A stretch of DNA of 64,000 nucleotides from Roseateles asaccharophilus (GCF_004362405.1 NZ_SNXE01000009.1:85459-149458), one strand, 5' to 3'. Positions 25,648 to 37,097 are shown, counted from the first letter of the stretch. Numbers and translations are program-made. The notes: generated from the sequence alone by a model not told the origin.

Positions 25648-27201
25648 ATGGATCAGCATCCGCCCTCGGTCAGCCAGCGCGAGTACCGTTTTCCGGCCGG
25701 CGCCACCCTGATGTCGACCACGGATGTGCACAGTCACATCCAGTACGCCAATGCCGCCTTTGTGGAAGCCAGTGGCTATAGCGGCGAGGCCCTGATGGGC
25801 TCGCCGCACAAGCTGGTACGGCATCCGGACATGCCGCCCCAAGCCTTTCATGACCTCTGGGCCACGGTGCGGGCCGGCCTGCCCTGGACGGGGCTGGTCA
25901 AGAACCGCCGGCAGGATGGCGATCACTACTGGGTGAGAGCCAATGTGGCGCCGGTGGTGCGCGCAGGCCAGCTGCGGGGCTATATCTCGGTTCGCACCGA
26001 ACCCTCGCGCGAAGAGGTGGCGGCCGCCGAGCGGCTCTACAGCGGGCTGCGCAGCGGAAGCCTTCGGGGACTCAAGCTGTTCCGTGGTCTGGTGCTGCGC
26101 CCTGGCCTGCCCCGGCTGCGCGAGCAGGGGCGACTGCTGTCGGTGGGCACCGTGCTGCGCCTGGGCGTCGCCGGCCTGGGCCTGGGGTTGCTGGGGCTGT
26201 GCGCCCTGGCAGGCGTGCCCGCTGGCGCCTGGCCCATGCTCCTGAGCGGCGTGGCCCTGCTGCTGCTGGGGGCCGACTTCCTGGCTCAGCGCCATATCGC
26301 CGCGCCGCTGGCCCTGGTCAGCCGCCAGGCCACGGCCGTGGCCGCGGGGCACTTCGATGCCAATGTGCGTCTGGACCGGGTGGATGAGATCGGGCTGATA
26401 CTGCGCGCCATCAATCAGGCCGGGCTGAATGTGCGCTCCCTGGTGGCCGATGTGGGCACCCAGGTCCATGGCCTGCAGAGCGTGGCCTCCCAGCTCTCGG
26501 CCGCGAATGCCGACCTGGGCGAGCGGACGCAGCAGACATCGCAGAGCCTGGCCGAGGCGGCCTCGTCCCTGACCGAGCTGACGGCCAGCGTGAGTCACTG
26601 CGCTCAGACCGCGGCCCAGGGCGGCGAGGCCGCGGCCCATATGGCACAGGCCACCGCCTCGGTGAATCAGCTGGTGGATCAGGTCCAGGGCAATATGCAG
26701 CAGATCAGCCGCTCCAGCGAGCAGATCGGCGAGATCATCGGCGTGATCGACGGCATCGCGTTCCAGACCAATATCCTGGCGCTCAATGCCGCCGTGGAGG
26801 CGGCCCGGGCGGGCGAATCGGGTCGGGGCTTTGCGGTCGTGGCCGCCGAGGTGCGCCGACTTGCGCAGCGAAGCCAGGAGGCGGCGCGCGAGATCAAGGC
26901 CCTGATCCAGGACAGCGCCGAGCGGGTGCAGACCGGCGCCGATCTGGTCCAGCGATCACGGCTGTCCATGGACCAGCTGGTGCAGGAGGTTCAGCAGGTC
27001 ACCGGACTGATCGGCGGCATCAGACTGGCGACAGGCGAGCAGGCCCAGGGCATCGAACAGATGCTGGGCCGCATCGAGGCACTGGACCACATGACCCAGC
27101 AGAACAGCGCCATGGCCGAGCAGTCCAGCGCGGCGGCGAGCAGCCTGCGCGGCGGGGTGGACAGTCTGAGCCGTGCCATCGATGTCTTCCGGGGGGGCTG
27201 A
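25648..27201 (+). CDS. Aer-like PAS-domain methyl-accepting chemotaxis protein
   Basis: A 517-residue receptor. The N-terminal PAS domain (residues about 10-120) begins with [19 protein letters not shown] and has the Aer-type segments [16 protein letters not shown] and [17 protein letters not shown]. Two close hydrophobic segments (about 165-205) form a membrane hairpin without a periplasmic sensor domain. A HAMP-like stretch follows, then the signalling domain with the conserved tip [20 protein letters not shown]. It is expected to sense redox or oxygen through a PAS cofactor and signal to CheA/CheW. It lies downstream of the FNR-like regulator and overlaps the next gene by 20 bases. There is no CheB/CheR-docking pentapeptide at the end. 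Confidence 0.92.
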   Translation: MDQHPPSVSQREYRFPAGATLMSTTDVHSHIQYANAAFVEASGYSGEALMGSPHKLVRHPDMPPQAFHDLWATVRAGLPWTGLVKNRRQDGDHYWVRANVAPVVRAGQLRGYISVRTEPSREEVAAAERLYSGLRSGSLRGLKLFRGLVLRPGLPRLREQGRLLSVGTVLRLGVAGLGLGLLGLCALAGVPAGAWPMLLSGVALLLLGADFLAQRHIAAPLALVSRQATAVAAGHFDANVRLDRVDEIGLILRAINQAGLNVRSLVADVGTQVHGLQSVASQLSAANADLGERTQQTSQSLAEAASSLTELTASVSHCAQTAAQGGEAAAHMAQATASVNQLVDQVQGNMQQISRSSEQIGEIIGVIDGIAFQTNILALNAAVEAARAGESGRGFAVVAAEVRRLAQRSQEAAREIKALIQDSAERVQTGADLVQRSRLSMDQLVQEVQQVTGLIGGIRLATGEQAQGIEQMLGRIEALDHMTQQNSAMAEQSSAAASSLRGGVDSLSRAIDVFRGG

Positions 27202-28903
27202 GACCCGGTGTCCGCCGGTCCGCAGCCCGGACGGCTGGCAGCCATGGCTGGATCTGATTCCCGACGGCGTGCTGCTGGTGGATGAACAAGGCCACATCCG
27301 TGGCGCCAACGAGGCGATGCACAGGCTCTGCGGCCTGGATCCGTCCGCCCTGCATGGCCGCGCCCTGGATGTGCTGCTGCCCATCGGCGCCAGCGGCCGC
27401 CATGGCGCGCATCTGCAGCAGTTCTTTCAACAGCCCCGGCAGCGCCCCATGGGCAGCGTGAGCCGGCTCAGCCTGCGCCGCGCCGATGGCAGCCAGCTGC
27501 CCGTGGACATCTCGCTGGGCCTGTTCGAGACCGAGGGCGAGCGCCTGGCCCTGGCCGTGATTCACGATCTCAGCGAGCTGCACACCCTGCATCAGCGCAA
27601 CGACTACCTGGCCACGCACGATGAGCTCACGGGCCTGCACAACCGCCCCTTGTTTCATCAGCTGCTGAGTCAGGCGCTCGCCCAGGCGCAGCGCAGCCAG
27701 CGATCCATGGCGCTGCTGCTGATCGATCTGGACGACTTCAAATCGGTCAACGATGGCCACGGGCACCATGTGGGAGACCGGCTGCTGCAGGACATGGCGT
27801 CGCGCATGCGAAGCGAGCTGCGCAGCTCCGACGCGCTGGCCCGCCTCGGCGGCGACGAGTTTGCGGTGCTGCTGCCGGACCAAACCCATGCGCCCGACAC
27901 CTTGCGGGTCGCGGAAAAACTCCTGGTCAGCATCGCGAAACCCTGGCAGCTGGGCCACCACGAAATCTCGCCCGGCGCCAGCATCGGCATCGTCTTCGGC
28001 CCGGGGGACGGGAACAGTGCCGACATGCTGATGCGGCATGCCGACATGGCCATGTACCAGGCCAAGGACGCGGGTCGCGGCACCTACCGGGTGTTCGACG
28101 GCCGCATGGCCGCGGAGCTGGCGGAGCGCAGCCTGCTTCAGGGCCGCCTGCAGCTAGCGCTGCGTCACGGCGGGCTGCAGCTTCACTACCAACCCCAGCT
28201 CTGTGCACGTAGCGGCCGCGTACTGGGTGTGGAAGCCTTGGCACGCTGGCAGGACGCACAGCTGGGCATGGTGTCTCCCGCCCGTTTCATCCCGGTGGCA
28301 GAGCGCTGCGGCCTGATCCTGCCCCTGGGCGACTGGGTGCTCAACGAGGCCTGCCGGCAGCTGCGCAGCTGGCTGGACCAAGGCCTGGCGCTGCGTGTGG
28401 CCGTCAATGTCTCGGCGCATCAGCTGCGCTTGCCGCGCTTTGCGTCGCATCTGGCTGAGTTGCTGCAGCAATGGCGCATTCCCCCCGCCTTGCTGGAGCT
28501 CGAGATCACCGAAAGCGTGGCCATGGGCGATGGTCTGCAGGCCAAGGCCTTGCTTGAAGAAGTCGCACGCCTCGGCGTGCAACTGGCCCTGGACGACTTC
28601 GGCATGGGCCATTCTTCACTGGGCCAGCTGCGTGACCTGCCGGTACATCGCATCAAGATGGATCGAAGCTTTGTTCAGGGCGCGTGCACCCATGCCCGCG
28701 ATGCGGTGCTGACGCGTGCGGTGATCGGCCTGACCAAGACCTTGGGCATGCGGGTGGTTGGCGAGGGCGTCGAGACCGACGCCCAGCGGCGCTTCCTGCA
28801 GGCCGAAGGCTGCGACGAGCTGCAAGGCTGGCTGTTCGCGCCCGCCGTGGCCGCAGCACACATCCCACAACTGCTGCAGACGCTGGTAGGCGCCGCGCCC
28901 TGA
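27182..28903 (+). CDS. PAS-GGDEF-EAL c-di-GMP turnover protein
   Basis: A 573-residue soluble protein. The PAS domain (about residues 20-130) is [20 protein letters not shown]. The GGDEF domain has an intact GGDEF at 223-227 and an RSSD inhibitory site five residues before it. The EAL domain has an intact EALAR at 351-355, with [22 protein letters not shown] and IKMDRSF. Both cyclase and phosphodiesterase sites look functional, so net direction cannot be predicted. The start ATG 27182 lies inside the chemoreceptor gene; an in-frame GTG at 27173 is an alternative. A run of seven G (27191-27197) sits in the overlap. Confidence 0.9.
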   Translation: MSSGGAETRCPPVRSPDGWQPWLDLIPDGVLLVDEQGHIRGANEAMHRLCGLDPSALHGRALDVLLPIGASGRHGAHLQQFFQQPRQRPMGSVSRLSLRRADGSQLPVDISLGLFETEGERLALAVIHDLSELHTLHQRNDYLATHDELTGLHNRPLFHQLLSQALAQAQRSQRSMALLLIDLDDFKSVNDGHGHHVGDRLLQDMASRMRSELRSSDALARLGGDEFAVLLPDQTHAPDTLRVAEKLLVSIAKPWQLGHHEISPGASIGIVFGPGDGNSADMLMRHADMAMYQAKDAGRGTYRVFDGRMAAELAERSLLQGRLQLALRHGGLQLHYQPQLCARSGRVLGVEALARWQDAQLGMVSPARFIPVAERCGLILPLGDWVLNEACRQLRSWLDQGLALRVAVNVSAHQLRLPRFASHLAELLQQWRIPPALLELEITESVAMGDGLQAKALLEEVARLGVQLALDDFGMGHSSLGQLRDLPVHRIKMDRSFVQGACTHARDAVLTRAVIGLTKTLGMRVVGEGVETDAQRRFLQAEGCDELQGWLFAPAVAAAHIPQLLQTLVGAAP

Positions 28904-28963
28904 TCCAAGCGGAAGTCGGCTCCGGCCTGAACACCGCCGCAACGCGCAGCAAGGCTTTCGCCA

Positions 28964-28992
28964 ACAAAAAAGCCAACCGCTTGGGTTGGCTT
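28964..28992 (-). terminator. Terminator after initiator tRNA copy 1
   Basis: On the minus strand AAGCCAACC / GGTTGGCTT (28984-28992 and 28970-28978) form a 9-base stem followed by a run of six T. It lies 33 bases beyond the tRNA 3-prime end. Confidence 0.85.
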
Positions 28993-29024
28993 GATTGGCA
29001 CAGCCTTATGCGGCTGCGACTTGT

Positions 29025-29101
<77 letters not shown>

Positions 29102-29136
29102 CCTGTTCTTGTTTCACGTCGGCGGCGCTACGCCGA

Positions 29137-29166
29137 CAAAAAAGCCGCTCACTGGCAAGCGGCTTT
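29137..29166 (-). terminator. Terminator after initiator tRNA copy 2
   Basis: A minus-strand stem AAAGCCGCT (29158-29166) / AGCGGCTTT (29141-29149), 8-base loop, then six T. Just beyond it, a GTCGGCG/CGCCGAC stem (29118-29137) precedes tRNA copy 1. Confidence 0.85.
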
Positions 29167-29177
29167 CCATGATGTTC

Positions 29178-29254
<77 letters not shown>

Positions 29255-29320
29255 ACTGAAGCTAGCAGTATAGCACAGGAAAATGACGTTGGCCAGTTTC
29301 CGATGCGGCGGTGCGCAATG

Positions 29321-29350
29321 AAAAAGGCCAGCCTTTTGTGGCTGGCCTTT
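29321..29350 (-). terminator. Terminator of the alpha operon, after rplQ
   Basis: A minus-strand 11-base stem AAAGGCCAGCC / GGCTGGCCTTT (29340-29350 and 29323-29333) with a six-base loop and a T5 tract, 55 bases past the rplQ stop. Confidence 0.9.
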
Positions 29351-29404
29351 CAAGCGAGAAGAGTCGCTGCCACGGTGGGCAAGGACTCGATCGCGTTCTG
29401 TCGA

Positions 29405-29800
29405 TTACTCGGCAGCGGCTTCGGCGGCCGGGGCGGCTTCTTCAGCGCGGTCCACCAGCTCGACATAGGCCATCGGCGCGTTGTCGCCCACGCGGAAGCC
29501 CATCTTCAGGATGCGGGTGTAGCCGCCCGGACGGGTCTGGAAACGCGGGCCCAGCTCGTTGAAGAGCTTGGTGACGATGTCGCGGTCACGCAGGCGGTCG
29601 AAGGCCAGGCGACGGTTGGCCAGGGTCGGGACCTTGGCCAGGGTGATCAGGGGCTCGACAACCTTGCGCAGTTCCTTGGCCTTGGGGACCGTGGTCTTGA
29701 TGGCTTCGTGCTGCAGCAGCGACACGGCCATATTGCGCAGCATCGCGGCGCGATGCGAGCTGGTGCGGTTGAGCTTACGGGGACCGTTACGATGACGCAT
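29405..29800 (-). CDS. rplQ: 50S ribosomal protein L17
   Basis: A 131-residue 23S rRNA-binding protein at the polypeptide exit side. The start [20 protein letters not shown] is diagnostic. The C-terminal tail is Ala/Glu-rich ([12 protein letters not shown]). It is the last gene of the alpha operon, 104 bases after rpoA, and is followed by a strong terminator. Confidence 0.98.
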   Translation of the reverse strand: MRHRNGPRKLNRTSSHRAAMLRNMAVSLLQHEAIKTTVPKAKELRKVVEPLITLAKVPTLANRRLAFDRLRDRDIVTKLFNELGPRFQTRPGGYTRILKMGFRVGDNAPMAYVELVDRAEEAAPAAEAAAE

Positions 29801-29904
29801 GGTGCTTTTCCTTTCCTACTATGTAATGACCGGCAGCCGGATCAGGTACTGCCGGGTGCACCGGGTGGCGTTTGTCAACGCGCCACCCTTCTCTCTTCAA
29901 AAAA

Positions 29905-30894
29905 TCAACGCTTGTCCAGACCTTGCGGCGGCCAGTTTTCCAGGCGGGCGCCCAGAGTCAGACCACGCGAAGCCAGCACTTCCTTGATTTCGTTGAGCGA
30001 CTTGCGACCCAGGTTGGGGGTCTTGAGCAGCTCGGTCTCGGTACGCTGGATCAGGTCACCGATGTAGTAGATGTTCTCGGCCTTCAGGCAGTTGGCCGAG
30101 CGCACGGTGAGCTCGAGCTCGTCGACCGGGCGCAGCAGGATAGGATCGAAGCTGCTGGAGCGCTGGGCCGGCTGGTCGAAAGCGTCCACCAGATCGGTGC
30201 CTTGCAGCTGGGCGAAGACGGCCAGTTGCTCAACCAGGATCTTGGCGGAGGCGCGGATCGCTTCCTCGGGCGAGATGGCGCCGTTGGTTTCGATCTCCAT
30301 GACCAGCTTGTCCAGGTCGGTACGCTGCTCGACGCGGGCATTCTCCACGGCGTAGCTGACGCGCTTGACCGGCGAGAACGACGCATCCAGAACGATGCGG
30401 CCGATGCTCTTGGTCGGCTCGTCGCCGTAGCGGCGCATATTGCCGGGCACATAGCCACGGCCCTTCTCGACCTTGATCTGCATGTCCAGCTTGCCGCCTT
30501 GCGACAGATGGGCGATCACGTGCTCGGGATTGATGATCTCGACGTCGTGCGGGGTCTGGATGTCGGCGGCCGTGACCGGGCCTTCACCTTCCTTGCGCAG
30601 GACCAGGGTGACTTCCTCGCGGTTATGCAGACGGAAGACCACGCCCTTGAGGTTCAGCATGATGTGAACCACGTCCTCTTGCACGCCGTCGATGGCCGAG
30701 TACTCGTGCAGCACGCCGGCAATCGTCACTTCCGTCGGCGCATAACCCACCATCGAGGACAGCAGCACACGGCGCAGGGCGTTGCCCAGGGTGTGGCCAT
30801 AACCGCGTTCGAACGGCTCCAGAGTGACCTTGGCGCGATGACCGCCCAGGGGCTCCACATTGATGGACTTGGGTTTGAGCAGATTGGTTTGCAT
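29905..30894 (-). CDS. rpoA: RNA polymerase subunit alpha
   Basis: A 329-residue subunit. The N-terminal assembly domain (about 1-230) has [20 protein letters not shown]. The linker is followed by the C-terminal DNA-binding domain (about 250-329), with [20 protein letters not shown] carrying the UP-element Arg and [17 protein letters not shown]. Length matches the family. It sits between rpsD and rplQ; 145 bases separate it from rpsD. Confidence 0.99.
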   Translation of the reverse strand: MQTNLLKPKSINVEPLGGHRAKVTLEPFERGYGHTLGNALRRVLLSSMVGYAPTEVTIAGVLHEYSAIDGVQEDVVHIMLNLKGVVFRLHNREEVTLVLRKEGEGPVTAADIQTPHDVEIINPEHVIAHLSQGGKLDMQIKVEKGRGYVPGNMRRYGDEPTKSIGRIVLDASFSPVKRVSYAVENARVEQRTDLDKLVMEIETNGAISPEEAIRASAKILVEQLAVFAQLQGTDLVDAFDQPAQRSSSFDPILLRPVDELELTVRSANCLKAENIYYIGDLIQRTETELLKTPNLGRKSLNEIKEVLASRGLTLGARLENWPPQGLDKR

Positions 30895-31039
30895 GAGGTC
30901 TTTCTTTCAATACCCTCGGTTCGTTACACCGATAAGGCTGAGGGACCAACCAGGCGCAGCACAAACAGCCCGCGCCCGGACGAGGAAAACGGCAAAGCCG
31001 AGCGGGCCCATATGGGGCCGCCCGGCCGGGACTTCACGA

Positions 31040-31663
31040 TTAACGCGAGTACAACTCAACGATCAGCGATTCGTTGATTTCGGCGCCGAACTCATCGCGG
31101 TCCGGCGTCTTCTTGAAGATGCCTTCCAGCTTGCTGCCGTCGACCTGAACCCAGGCGGGCATGCCCACGGACTCGGCCAGCTTGAACGCGTCCAGCACGC
31201 GCAGCTGCTTCTTGGCCTTCTCACGCACAGCGACCACGTCACCGGCCTTCACCAGGTAGGAGGCGATGTTCACGACTTCGCCGTTCACGGTGATGCCCTT
31301 GTGGGAAACCAGCTGACGTGCTTCGGCACGGGTCGAACCGAAGCCCATGCGGTAGACCACATTGTCCAGACGCGATTCCAGCAGTTGCAGCAGGTTCACG
31401 CCGGTCGAGCCCTTGCGGCGCTCGGCTTCGGCGAAGTAGCGGCGGAACTGACGCTCCAGCACGCCGTACATGCGCTTGACCTTCTGCTTTTCACGCAGTT
31501 GCAGGCCGAAGTCGCTGGTGCGCTGGCCCGAGGTGCGGCCATGCTGGCCCGGCTTGCTGTCGAACTTGGCCTTGTCGCTGATGGCGCGGCGGGCGCTCTT
31601 CAGGAACAGGTCGGTGCCTTCGCGGCGGGAAAGTTTGGCCTTCGGGCCGAGGTAACGTGCCAC
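31040..31663 (-). CDS. rpsD: 30S ribosomal protein S4
   Basis: A 207-residue 16S rRNA-binding assembly protein, starting [20 protein letters not shown] from a GTG codon at 31663. The zinc-binding cysteines of some S4 proteins are absent. The S4 domain (about 95-160) contains [21 protein letters not shown]4 represses the alpha operon in E. coli; here a 270-base leader with a hairpin separates it from rpsK. Confidence 0.98.
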   Translation of the reverse strand: MARYLGPKAKLSRREGTDLFLKSARRAISDKAKFDSKPGQHGRTSGQRTSDFGLQLREKQKVKRMYGVLERQFRRYFAEAERRKGSTGVNLLQLLESRLDNVVYRMGFGSTRAEARQLVSHKGITVNGEVVNIASYLVKAGDVVAVREKAKKQLRVLDAFKLAESVGMPAWVQVDGSKLEGIFKKTPDRDEFGAEINESLIVELYSR

Positions 31664-31854
31664 TTTGAGTGTCCTTGTTCAATCTGACGCATCAAGGCCC
31701 ATTGCTGAGCGTATGAAGCGCGAGTCCGGCCGGTGTTGTCATGGGCTCGGACGGTGGGCTTATAGAGATCACAAGACCTCTGGGAAACCGGCGTTGCCGC
31801 CGTCGAGTGCTGACCAAGCGCCTAAAGGCACCGAACCAGCATCTCAGCAAAACG

Positions 31855-31883
31855 GCCGGCTGGCGCTAAAAGCACCAGCCGGC
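31855..31883 (-). promoter_or_regulatory. Strong hairpin in the rpsK-rpsD gap
   Basis: In the 270-base gap 31664-31933 the minus strand forms a 12-base stem (31872-31883 with 31855-31866, one G-U pair) around a five-base TTTTA loop, followed by CGTTTTG. A GATAAT -10-like element (31902-31907) lies just upstream. It could be an attenuator or a terminator followed by read-through into rpsD. The rest of the gap shows no gene. Confidence 0.5.
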
Positions 31884-31933
31884 TGGGTAATCGAACTAGC
31901 GATTATCGCACAAACTTCGGTTTGAATCGAAGC

Positions 31934-32338
31934 TTAGATGCGGCGACGCTTCTGCGGGCGGCAGCCGTTGTGCGGAACGGGGGTCACGTCCGAGATCGAG
32001 TTGATACGGATGCCCAGAGCAGCCAGTGCGCGCACCGACGACTCACGGCCGGGGCCGGGGCCCTTGATCTTGACGTCCAGGTTCTTGATGCCTTGCTCTT
32101 GAGCGGCGCGGCCAGCAACCTCAGCAGCCACCTGGGCAGCGAAAGGCGTCGACTTGCGCGAGCCCTTGAAGCCCTGGCCACCGGAGGAGGCCCAGCTCAG
32201 AGCGCCGCCTTGACGGTCGGTGATGGTGATGATGGTGTTGTTGAACGAGGCGTGCACGTGGGCAACGCCGTCGGCCACGTTCTTGCGGACCTTCTTGCGA
32301 ACGCGCTGGGCAGCCGAGTTATTAGGTGCTTTTGCCAT
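31934..32338 (-). CDS. rpsK: 30S ribosomal protein S11
   Basis: A 134-residue platform protein contacting the mRNA exit region. [21 protein letters not shown] and the C-terminal [19 protein letters not shown] are diagnostic. It lies 32 bases downstream of rpsM. Confidence 0.98.
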   Translation of the reverse strand: MAKAPNNSAAQRVRKKVRKNVADGVAHVHASFNNTIITITDRQGGALSWASSGGQGFKGSRKSTPFAAQVAAEVAGRAAQEQGIKNLDVKIKGPGPGRESSVRALAALGIRINSISDVTPVPHNGCRPQKRRRI

Positions 32339-32370
32339 ATTGACCTTCTTTCAGTACGGTTGCCGCGAGA

Positions 32371-32736
32371 TCACTTCTTGCCGGTAGCCGCCGACTTGCG
32401 CGGACCCTTGCGGGTGCGGGCATTCGTACGGGTACGCTGGCCGCGCATCGGCAGACCACGGCGATGACGGAAACCGCGGTAGCAACCCAGGTCCATCAAG
32501 CGCTTGATGTTGATCGACATCTCGCGGCGCAGATCGCCTTCGATGGTCATGGCGCCCACGGCTTCACGGATCTTTTCCAGATCAGCGTCGGTGAGGTCCT
32601 TGACCTTCTTGTCGAACGGAATACCGCAAGCGGTGCAGATCTTCTGCGCGGTCGTACGGCCAATGCCGTAGATCGAGGTCAGACCGATCTCGGTGTGCTT
32701 TTGCGGCGGAATGTTGATACCAGCAATACGTGCCAT
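32371..32736 (-). CDS. rpsM: 30S ribosomal protein S13
   Basis: A 121-residue head protein. Diagnostic parts are [30 protein letters not shown] and the basic tail [20 protein letters not shown]. It heads the alpha-operon part, 33 bases after rpmJ. Confidence 0.98.
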   Translation of the reverse strand: MARIAGINIPPQKHTEIGLTSIYGIGRTTAQKICTACGIPFDKKVKDLTDADLEKIREAVGAMTIEGDLRREMSINIKRLMDLGCYRGFRHRRGLPMRGQRTRTNARTRKGPRKSAATGKK

Positions 32737-32769
32737 GTGCGTTCTCTCTCGCTATTAGTCGTGCTGCAA

Positions 32770-32883
32770 TCAGCCTTGACGCTGCTTGTGGCGCGGATCG
32801 GTACAGATCACACGCACCACGCCCTTGCGACGGATGATCTTGCAATTGCGGCACATTTGCTTGACGGATGCCGAAACTTTCAT
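32770..32883 (-). CDS. rpmJ: 50S ribosomal protein L36
   Basis: A 37-residue protein reading [20 protein letters not shown] with a second half ending PRHKQRQG. The zinc ligands C11, C14, C27 and H32 are present, so this is the zinc-containing form. It lies between infA and rpsM. Confidence 0.97.
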   Translation of the reverse strand: MKVSASVKQMCRNCKIIRRKGVVRVICTDPRHKQRQG

Positions 32884-32941
32884 GGTCTGCTCCTTGACCT
32901 ACTCTTTAGCGCTGCGCGCGTCCCCGGGGGTATTCAAAAGC

Positions 32942-33160
32942 TCACTTCGCCCGGAATACGATGCGAGCACGACTCAAATCGTAGGGCGTCAGCTCCACAG
33001 TCACTTTGTCACCAGGCAAGATGCGGATGTAATGCATACGCATCTTGCCGGAGATGTGTCCGAGGACGACATGCCCATTTTCCAGCTTGACTCGGAACGT
33101 GGCGTTGGGGAGGTTCTCAAGAATCTCGCCCTGCATTTGAATGACGTCGTCTTTCGCCAT
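32942..33160 (-). CDS. infA: Translation initiation factor IF-1
   Basis: A 72-residue S1-type OB fold: [40 protein letters not shown] and the C-terminal [13 protein letters not shown]. It binds the 30S A site during initiation. Its position between secY and rpmJ is as in many beta-proteobacteria and Gram-positives, unlike E. coli. Confidence 0.98.
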   Translation of the reverse strand: MAKDDVIQMQGEILENLPNATFRVKLENGHVVLGHISGKMRMHYIRILPGDKVTVELTPYDLSRARIVFRAK

Positions 33161-33218
33161 GCCCTGCCCACGTTTCCTGTTCCAAGAGGAATGTTGTTAA
33201 TCAAATTGAACCGGCTTC

Positions 33219-34529
33219 TCAGCTGGCTTTGAAGTTCGCCTTCTTCAGCAGCGACTCGTACTGCTGACTCATCACATACGACTGCACCTGAGTCCAGAAG
33301 TCCATCGTCACGACCACGATGATCAACAAGGACGTGCCACCGAAGTAGAACGGAACGTTGTACTTCAGCACCAGGAACTCAGGCAGCAAACAGACCGCCG
33401 TGATGTAGACCGCACCGACCAGGGTCAGGCGAGCCAGGATCTTGTCAATATGCTTGGCCGTCTGGTCTCCAGGACGAATCCCGGGGATAAAGGCGCCGCT
33501 CTTCTTCAGGTTGTCTGCGGTCTCACGACTGTTGAACACCAGAGCCGTGTAGAAGAAGCAGAAGAACACGATGGCAGCAGCGTACAGCAGCACATAAATC
33601 GGCTGACCGGGGCGCAGCACATCCGCGAGATCTTTCAACCAGCGCAGGCCGTCACCCGTGGCAAACCAACTCACGATCGTGGTAGGCAGCAGGATGATGG
33701 ACGACGCGAAGATCGGGGGGATCACGCCGGACATATTGAGCTTGAGCGGCAGGTGCGAGCTCTGGCCGCCATACACCTTGTTGCCCACCTGGCGCTTGGC
33801 GTAATTCACCAAGATCTTGCGCTGACCACGCTCGACGAACACCACCAGATAGGTCACGGCGATGACGATGGCGACGATGAAGATCGAGGAAATGATGCTC
33901 ATCGCGCCGGTTCGCACCAGCTCCAGCAGGCCACCAATGGCGCTGGGCAGACCCGCGGCAATACCCGCGAAGATCAGGATCGAAATCCCGTTGCCCAGAC
34001 CACGCTCGGTAATCTGCTCACCCAGCCACATCAGAAACATCGTGCCGGCCACCAGGCTGGTCACCGCGGTCATGCGGAAACCAAAACCAGGGCTGAGCAC
34101 CAGGCCGGGCGAGCTTTCCAGGGCCAGAGCGATGCTCAGGGACTGGAAAATCGCAAGGCCCAGAGTGCCGTAGCGCGTGTACTGCGTGATCTTGCGACGC
34201 CCCGCCTCGCCTTCCTTCTTCAGCGCTTCCAGGCTCGGCACCACGTACGTCATCAACTGCATGACGATCGAGGCCGAGATGTAGGGCATGATGCCCAGCG
34301 CGAAGACGGTAAAGCGCGACAGCGCACCGCCCGAGAACATATTGAACAGGCTCAGGATGCCGCCCTGCTGGCCTTTGAAGAGCTGTTGCAGTTGAACAGG
34401 GTCAATGCCCGGCACGGGAATATGCGCCCCGATTCGGTACACGACCAATGCCAGCAACAGGAAAACAAGCCGACGACGCAGGTCGCCGAACTTGCCGCTC
34501 TTGGCCAGTTGGTTTGCGTTGGTAGCCAC
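33219..34529 (-). CDS. secY: Protein translocase channel subunit SecY
   Basis: A 436-residue channel with ten membrane segments, starting at GTG 34529. Landmarks are [19 protein letters not shown] (plug and second segment), [13 protein letters not shown], and [12 protein letters not shown]. The cytosolic loop [19 protein letters not shown] and the end loop with [16 protein letters not shown] bind the ribosome and SecA. It partners SecE (62218-62601) and lies 20 bases downstream of rplO. Confidence 0.98.
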   Translation of the reverse strand: MATNANQLAKSGKFGDLRRRLVFLLLALVVYRIGAHIPVPGIDPVQLQQLFKGQQGGILSLFNMFSGGALSRFTVFALGIMPYISASIVMQLMTYVVPSLEALKKEGEAGRRKITQYTRYGTLGLAIFQSLSIALALESSPGLVLSPGFGFRMTAVTSLVAGTMFLMWLGEQITERGLGNGISILIFAGIAAGLPSAIGGLLELVRTGAMSIISSIFIVAIVIAVTYLVVFVERGQRKILVNYAKRQVGNKVYGGQSSHLPLKLNMSGVIPPIFASSIILLPTTIVSWFATGDGLRWLKDLADVLRPGQPIYVLLYAAAIVFFCFFYTALVFNSRETADNLKKSGAFIPGIRPGDQTAKHIDKILARLTLVGAVYITAVCLLPEFLVLKYNVPFYFGGTSLLIIVVVTMDFWTQVQSYVMSQQYESLLKKANFKAS

Positions 34530-34549
34530 TGTGCCCCGTTCCTAAAGCT

Positions 34550-34981
34550 TTAAGCGACAGAACCGCCAGCGGCTTCGATGGCAGCCTTGGCGCCAGCCGT
34601 GGCACCCACGCCCTTGAGCGTGACCTTGCGGCTGATTGCACCGGACTGGATGACCTTGACGGTCTTCACCAGCTCGGACACCAGGCCGACGGCCTTCAGC
34701 GTCAGCAGATCGATCTCCTCGCCGGCCAGCTTCTGCAGGTCGGACAGGTTGATCTCAGCCACGAAGGGCTTGTTCTGCGACTTGAAACCGCGCTTGGGCA
34801 GGCGGCGCTGCAGCGGCATTTGACCGCCTTCGAAGCCAACCTTGTGGAAGCCGCCAGCACGCGACTTCTGACCCTTGTGACCACGACCAGCGGTCTTGCC
34901 CAGGCCGGAGCCGATGCCACGGCCCACGCGACGCTTGGCGTGCTTGGCACCAGCGGCGGGCTTGATGGTATTGAGTTGCAT
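34550..34981 (-). CDS. rplO: 50S ribosomal protein L15
   Basis: A 143-residue protein: Gly-rich basic N-terminus ([33 protein letters not shown]) and globular C-terminal part ending EAAGGSVA. It lies between rpmD and secY. Confidence 0.98.
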   Translation of the reverse strand: MQLNTIKPAAGAKHAKRRVGRGIGSGLGKTAGRGHKGQKSRAGGFHKVGFEGGQMPLQRRLPKRGFKSQNKPFVAEINLSDLQKLAGEEIDLLTLKAVGLVSELVKTVKVIQSGAISRKVTLKGVGATAGAKAAIEAAGGSVA

Positions 34982-35006
34982 CTCTTGTCCTCTATTCGGC
35001 TGGTGC

Positions 35007-35189
35007 TTACAGCACCTGCACGAGGTAAGCGATCTTGTTGATCATGCCGCGCACAGCCGGCGTGTCTTCCAGCGTCTTGGTGCTGTTCAGCTTGCGCAGG
35101 CCCAGACCAACCACAGTGGCGCGGTGCGAGGCGCGGCAGCCGATAGGGCTGCGGACCAGCTTGACCGTCAGGGTTTTCTTATCAGACAT
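35007..35189 (-). CDS. rpmD: 50S ribosomal protein L30
   Basis: A 60-residue protein, [19 protein letters not shown], with the family signature [19 protein letters not shown]. The gene is 20 bases downstream of rpsE. Confidence 0.97.
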   Translation of the reverse strand: MSDKKTLTVKLVRSPIGCRASHRATVVGLGLRKLNSTKTLEDTPAVRGMINKIAYLVQVL

Positions 35190-35209
35190 CTGTCTCTCCA
35201 GTCGGCTGA

Positions 35210-35728
35210 TCAGTTGAAGATGTCTTCAACAGTCTTGCCGCGCTTGGCAGCGACTTCCGCAGCGGTGGTGGAGCGCTTGAGCGCGTCCAGCGTGGCGCGG
35301 ACCATGTTGTAAGGGTTGGTCGAACCGTGGCTCTTGGACACGATGTCGGTCACACCCATCACCTCGAAGACGGCACGCATCGGGCCGCCGGCGATCACGC
35401 CGGTACCGGTCGGAGCCGGGGCCAGCATGACGCGCGAAGCACCGTGCTCACCCACCACGTTGTGATGGACGCTACCGTTCTTCAGGTTCACCTTGAACAT
35501 ATTGCGGCGAGCCGACTCCATGGCCTTCTGCACGGCGACGGGAACTTCCTTCGCCTTGCCCTTGCCCATGCCGATACGGCCATCGCCATCACCAACCACG
35601 GTCAGGGCAGCGAAGGACAGCGTACGGCCGCCCTTGACCACCTTCGTGACGCGGTTGACCGCAATCATCTTCTCGCGCAGGCCGTCGTCATTGCCTTCAG
35701 TCTGCGCGCGGGGTTGAAACTTTGCCAT
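35210..35728 (-). CDS. rpsE: 30S ribosomal protein S5
   Basis: A 172-residue protein needed for decoding fidelity. The dsRNA-binding-like N-terminal domain has [20 protein letters not shown], and the C-terminal domain includes [19 protein letters not shown]. It lies 18 bases downstream of rplR. Confidence 0.98.
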   Translation of the reverse strand: MAKFQPRAQTEGNDDGLREKMIAVNRVTKVVKGGRTLSFAALTVVGDGDGRIGMGKGKAKEVPVAVQKAMESARRNMFKVNLKNGSVHHNVVGEHGASRVMLAPAPTGTGVIAGGPMRAVFEVMGVTDIVSKSHGSTNPYNMVRATLDALKRSTTAAEVAAKRGKTVEDIFN

Positions 35729-35746
35729 TTCCTAATCCTTTGTGCG

Positions 35747-36112
35747 TCAGAACTGCAGGCCGGCTTCGCGGGCGGCTTCAGCCAGGGCCTTGATACGGCC
35801 GTGGTAGGCAAAGCCAGCGCGGTCGAAGGCAACCTTCTCGATGCCGGCAGCCTTGGCCTTCTCGGCGATGCGCTTGCCGATCAGCGTGGCGGCGGACACA
35901 TTGCCACCCTTGCCGGAAGCGCCCAGCTGTTCGCGGACTTCCTTCTCGACGGTCGAAGCGCTGGCCAGCACGCGACCACCATCTTCGGAGATGACGTTGG
36001 CGTAAATGTGCAGGTTCGAGCGGAACACGGTCAGGCGGGCGACGCGCTGCAGAGCAATGCGGGCACGGGTCTGACGCGAGCGGCGCAGGCGCTGTTCTTT
36101 CTTGGTCATCAT
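35747..36112 (-). CDS. rplR: 50S ribosomal protein L18
   Basis: A 5S rRNA-binding protein of 121 residues from ATG 36112, or 120 from the adjacent ATG 36109. AAGGAG lies seven bases before the first, so it is kept. Motifs are [15 protein letters not shown] and [20 protein letters not shown]. Confidence 0.97.
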   Translation of the reverse strand: MMTKKEQRLRRSRQTRARIALQRVARLTVFRSNLHIYANVISEDGGRVLASASTVEKEVREQLGASGKGGNVSAATLIGKRIAEKAKAAGIEKVAFDRAGFAYHGRIKALAEAAREAGLQF

Positions 36113-36123
36113 GGCGCTGCTCC

Positions 36124-36657
36124 TTACTTCTTCTTGGTTTCCTTGAGGGAAACCTTCTCGTCGGCGTAGCGGATGCCCTTGCCCTTGTAGGGCTCGGGCG
36201 GACGGAAGGCACGCACCTCAGCGGCGATCTGGCCGACCACCTGGCGGTCCGAACCCTTGATCAGGATTTCGGTCTGGGTCGGGCATTCCACCTTGATGCC
36301 GGCGGGCATGTCCTTCACCACGGGATGAGAGAAACCGATCTGCAGGTTCAGCTTCTGGCCTTGCGCCTGGGCACGGAAGCCCACGCCCACCAGATTCAGC
36401 TTCTTCTCGAAGCCCTTGCTGACGCCGTTGACCATATTGGCCACCAGGGCACGCATCGTGCCGCTCATCGCATCGGCCTCGGCCGATTCGTTCACGGGCA
36501 CAAAGCTCAGCTTGCCGCCTTCATTCTTCACGGTCACCAGGGCATTGACGGGACGCACCAGCGTGCCCAGCGAGCCCTTGACGCTGATCTGCTCAGCGCT
36601 GATGGTCACGTCCACGCCTTGCGGGACGACGACCGGCATTTTTCCAACGCGGGACAT
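36124..36657 (-). CDS. rplF: 50S ribosomal protein L6
   Basis: A 177-residue protein with two homologous halves. [19 protein letters not shown] is at the start, and the highly conserved [15 protein letters not shown] lies near the C-terminus. It binds 23S rRNA near the factor-binding site and lies 19 bases after rpsH. Confidence 0.98.
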   Translation of the reverse strand: MSRVGKMPVVVPQGVDVTISAEQISVKGSLGTLVRPVNALVTVKNEGGKLSFVPVNESAEADAMSGTMRALVANMVNGVSKGFEKKLNLVGVGFRAQAQGQKLNLQIGFSHPVVKDMPAGIKVECPTQTEILIKGSDRQVVGQIAAEVRAFRPPEPYKGKGIRYADEKVSLKETKKK

Positions 36658-36676
36658 TGTCTGTCTCTCCTTGCGC

Positions 36677-37072
36677 TTAGGCGACGTAGCAGAGCACTTC
36701 GCCGCCGATACCGGCTTGACGTGCCTTGCGGTCAGTCATCACACCCTTGGGGGTGGTGACGATCGCCACGCCCAGGCCATTCATGACCTGAGGAATGTCG
36801 TGACGGCCCTTGTAGATGCGCAGGCCGGGACGGCTCACGCGCTCGATGCGCTCGATCACCGGGCGACCGGCGTAATACTTCAGCGCAATCTCCAGCTCGG
36901 GGCGAGCGGCATCACCGCGCACCGCGAAACCGTCGATATAGCCCTCGTCCTTGAGGACCTTGGCGATCGCAACCTTCAGCTTGCTGGAAGGCATCACGAC
37001 GCTGGCCTTCTCAACGCTCTGGGCGTTGCGAATGCGAGTCAGCATATCGGCGATAGGATCACTCATGCTCAT
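36677..37072 (-). CDS. rpsH: 30S ribosomal protein S8
   Basis: A 131-residue 16S-binding protein, [18 protein letters not shown], with a C-terminal [19 protein letters not shown] signature. In E. coli S8 represses the spc operon by binding the rplX-rplE mRNA. ATG 37072 is chosen over 37066 because of AGGAG nine bases upstream. Confidence 0.98.
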   Translation of the reverse strand: MSMSDPIADMLTRIRNAQSVEKASVVMPSSKLKVAIAKVLKDEGYIDGFAVRGDAARPELEIALKYYAGRPVIERIERVSRPGLRIYKGRHDIPQVMNGLGVAIVTTPKGVMTDRKARQAGIGGEVLCYVA

Positions 37073-37097
37073 TTGCGATTTCTCCTAATCGTGCCGA

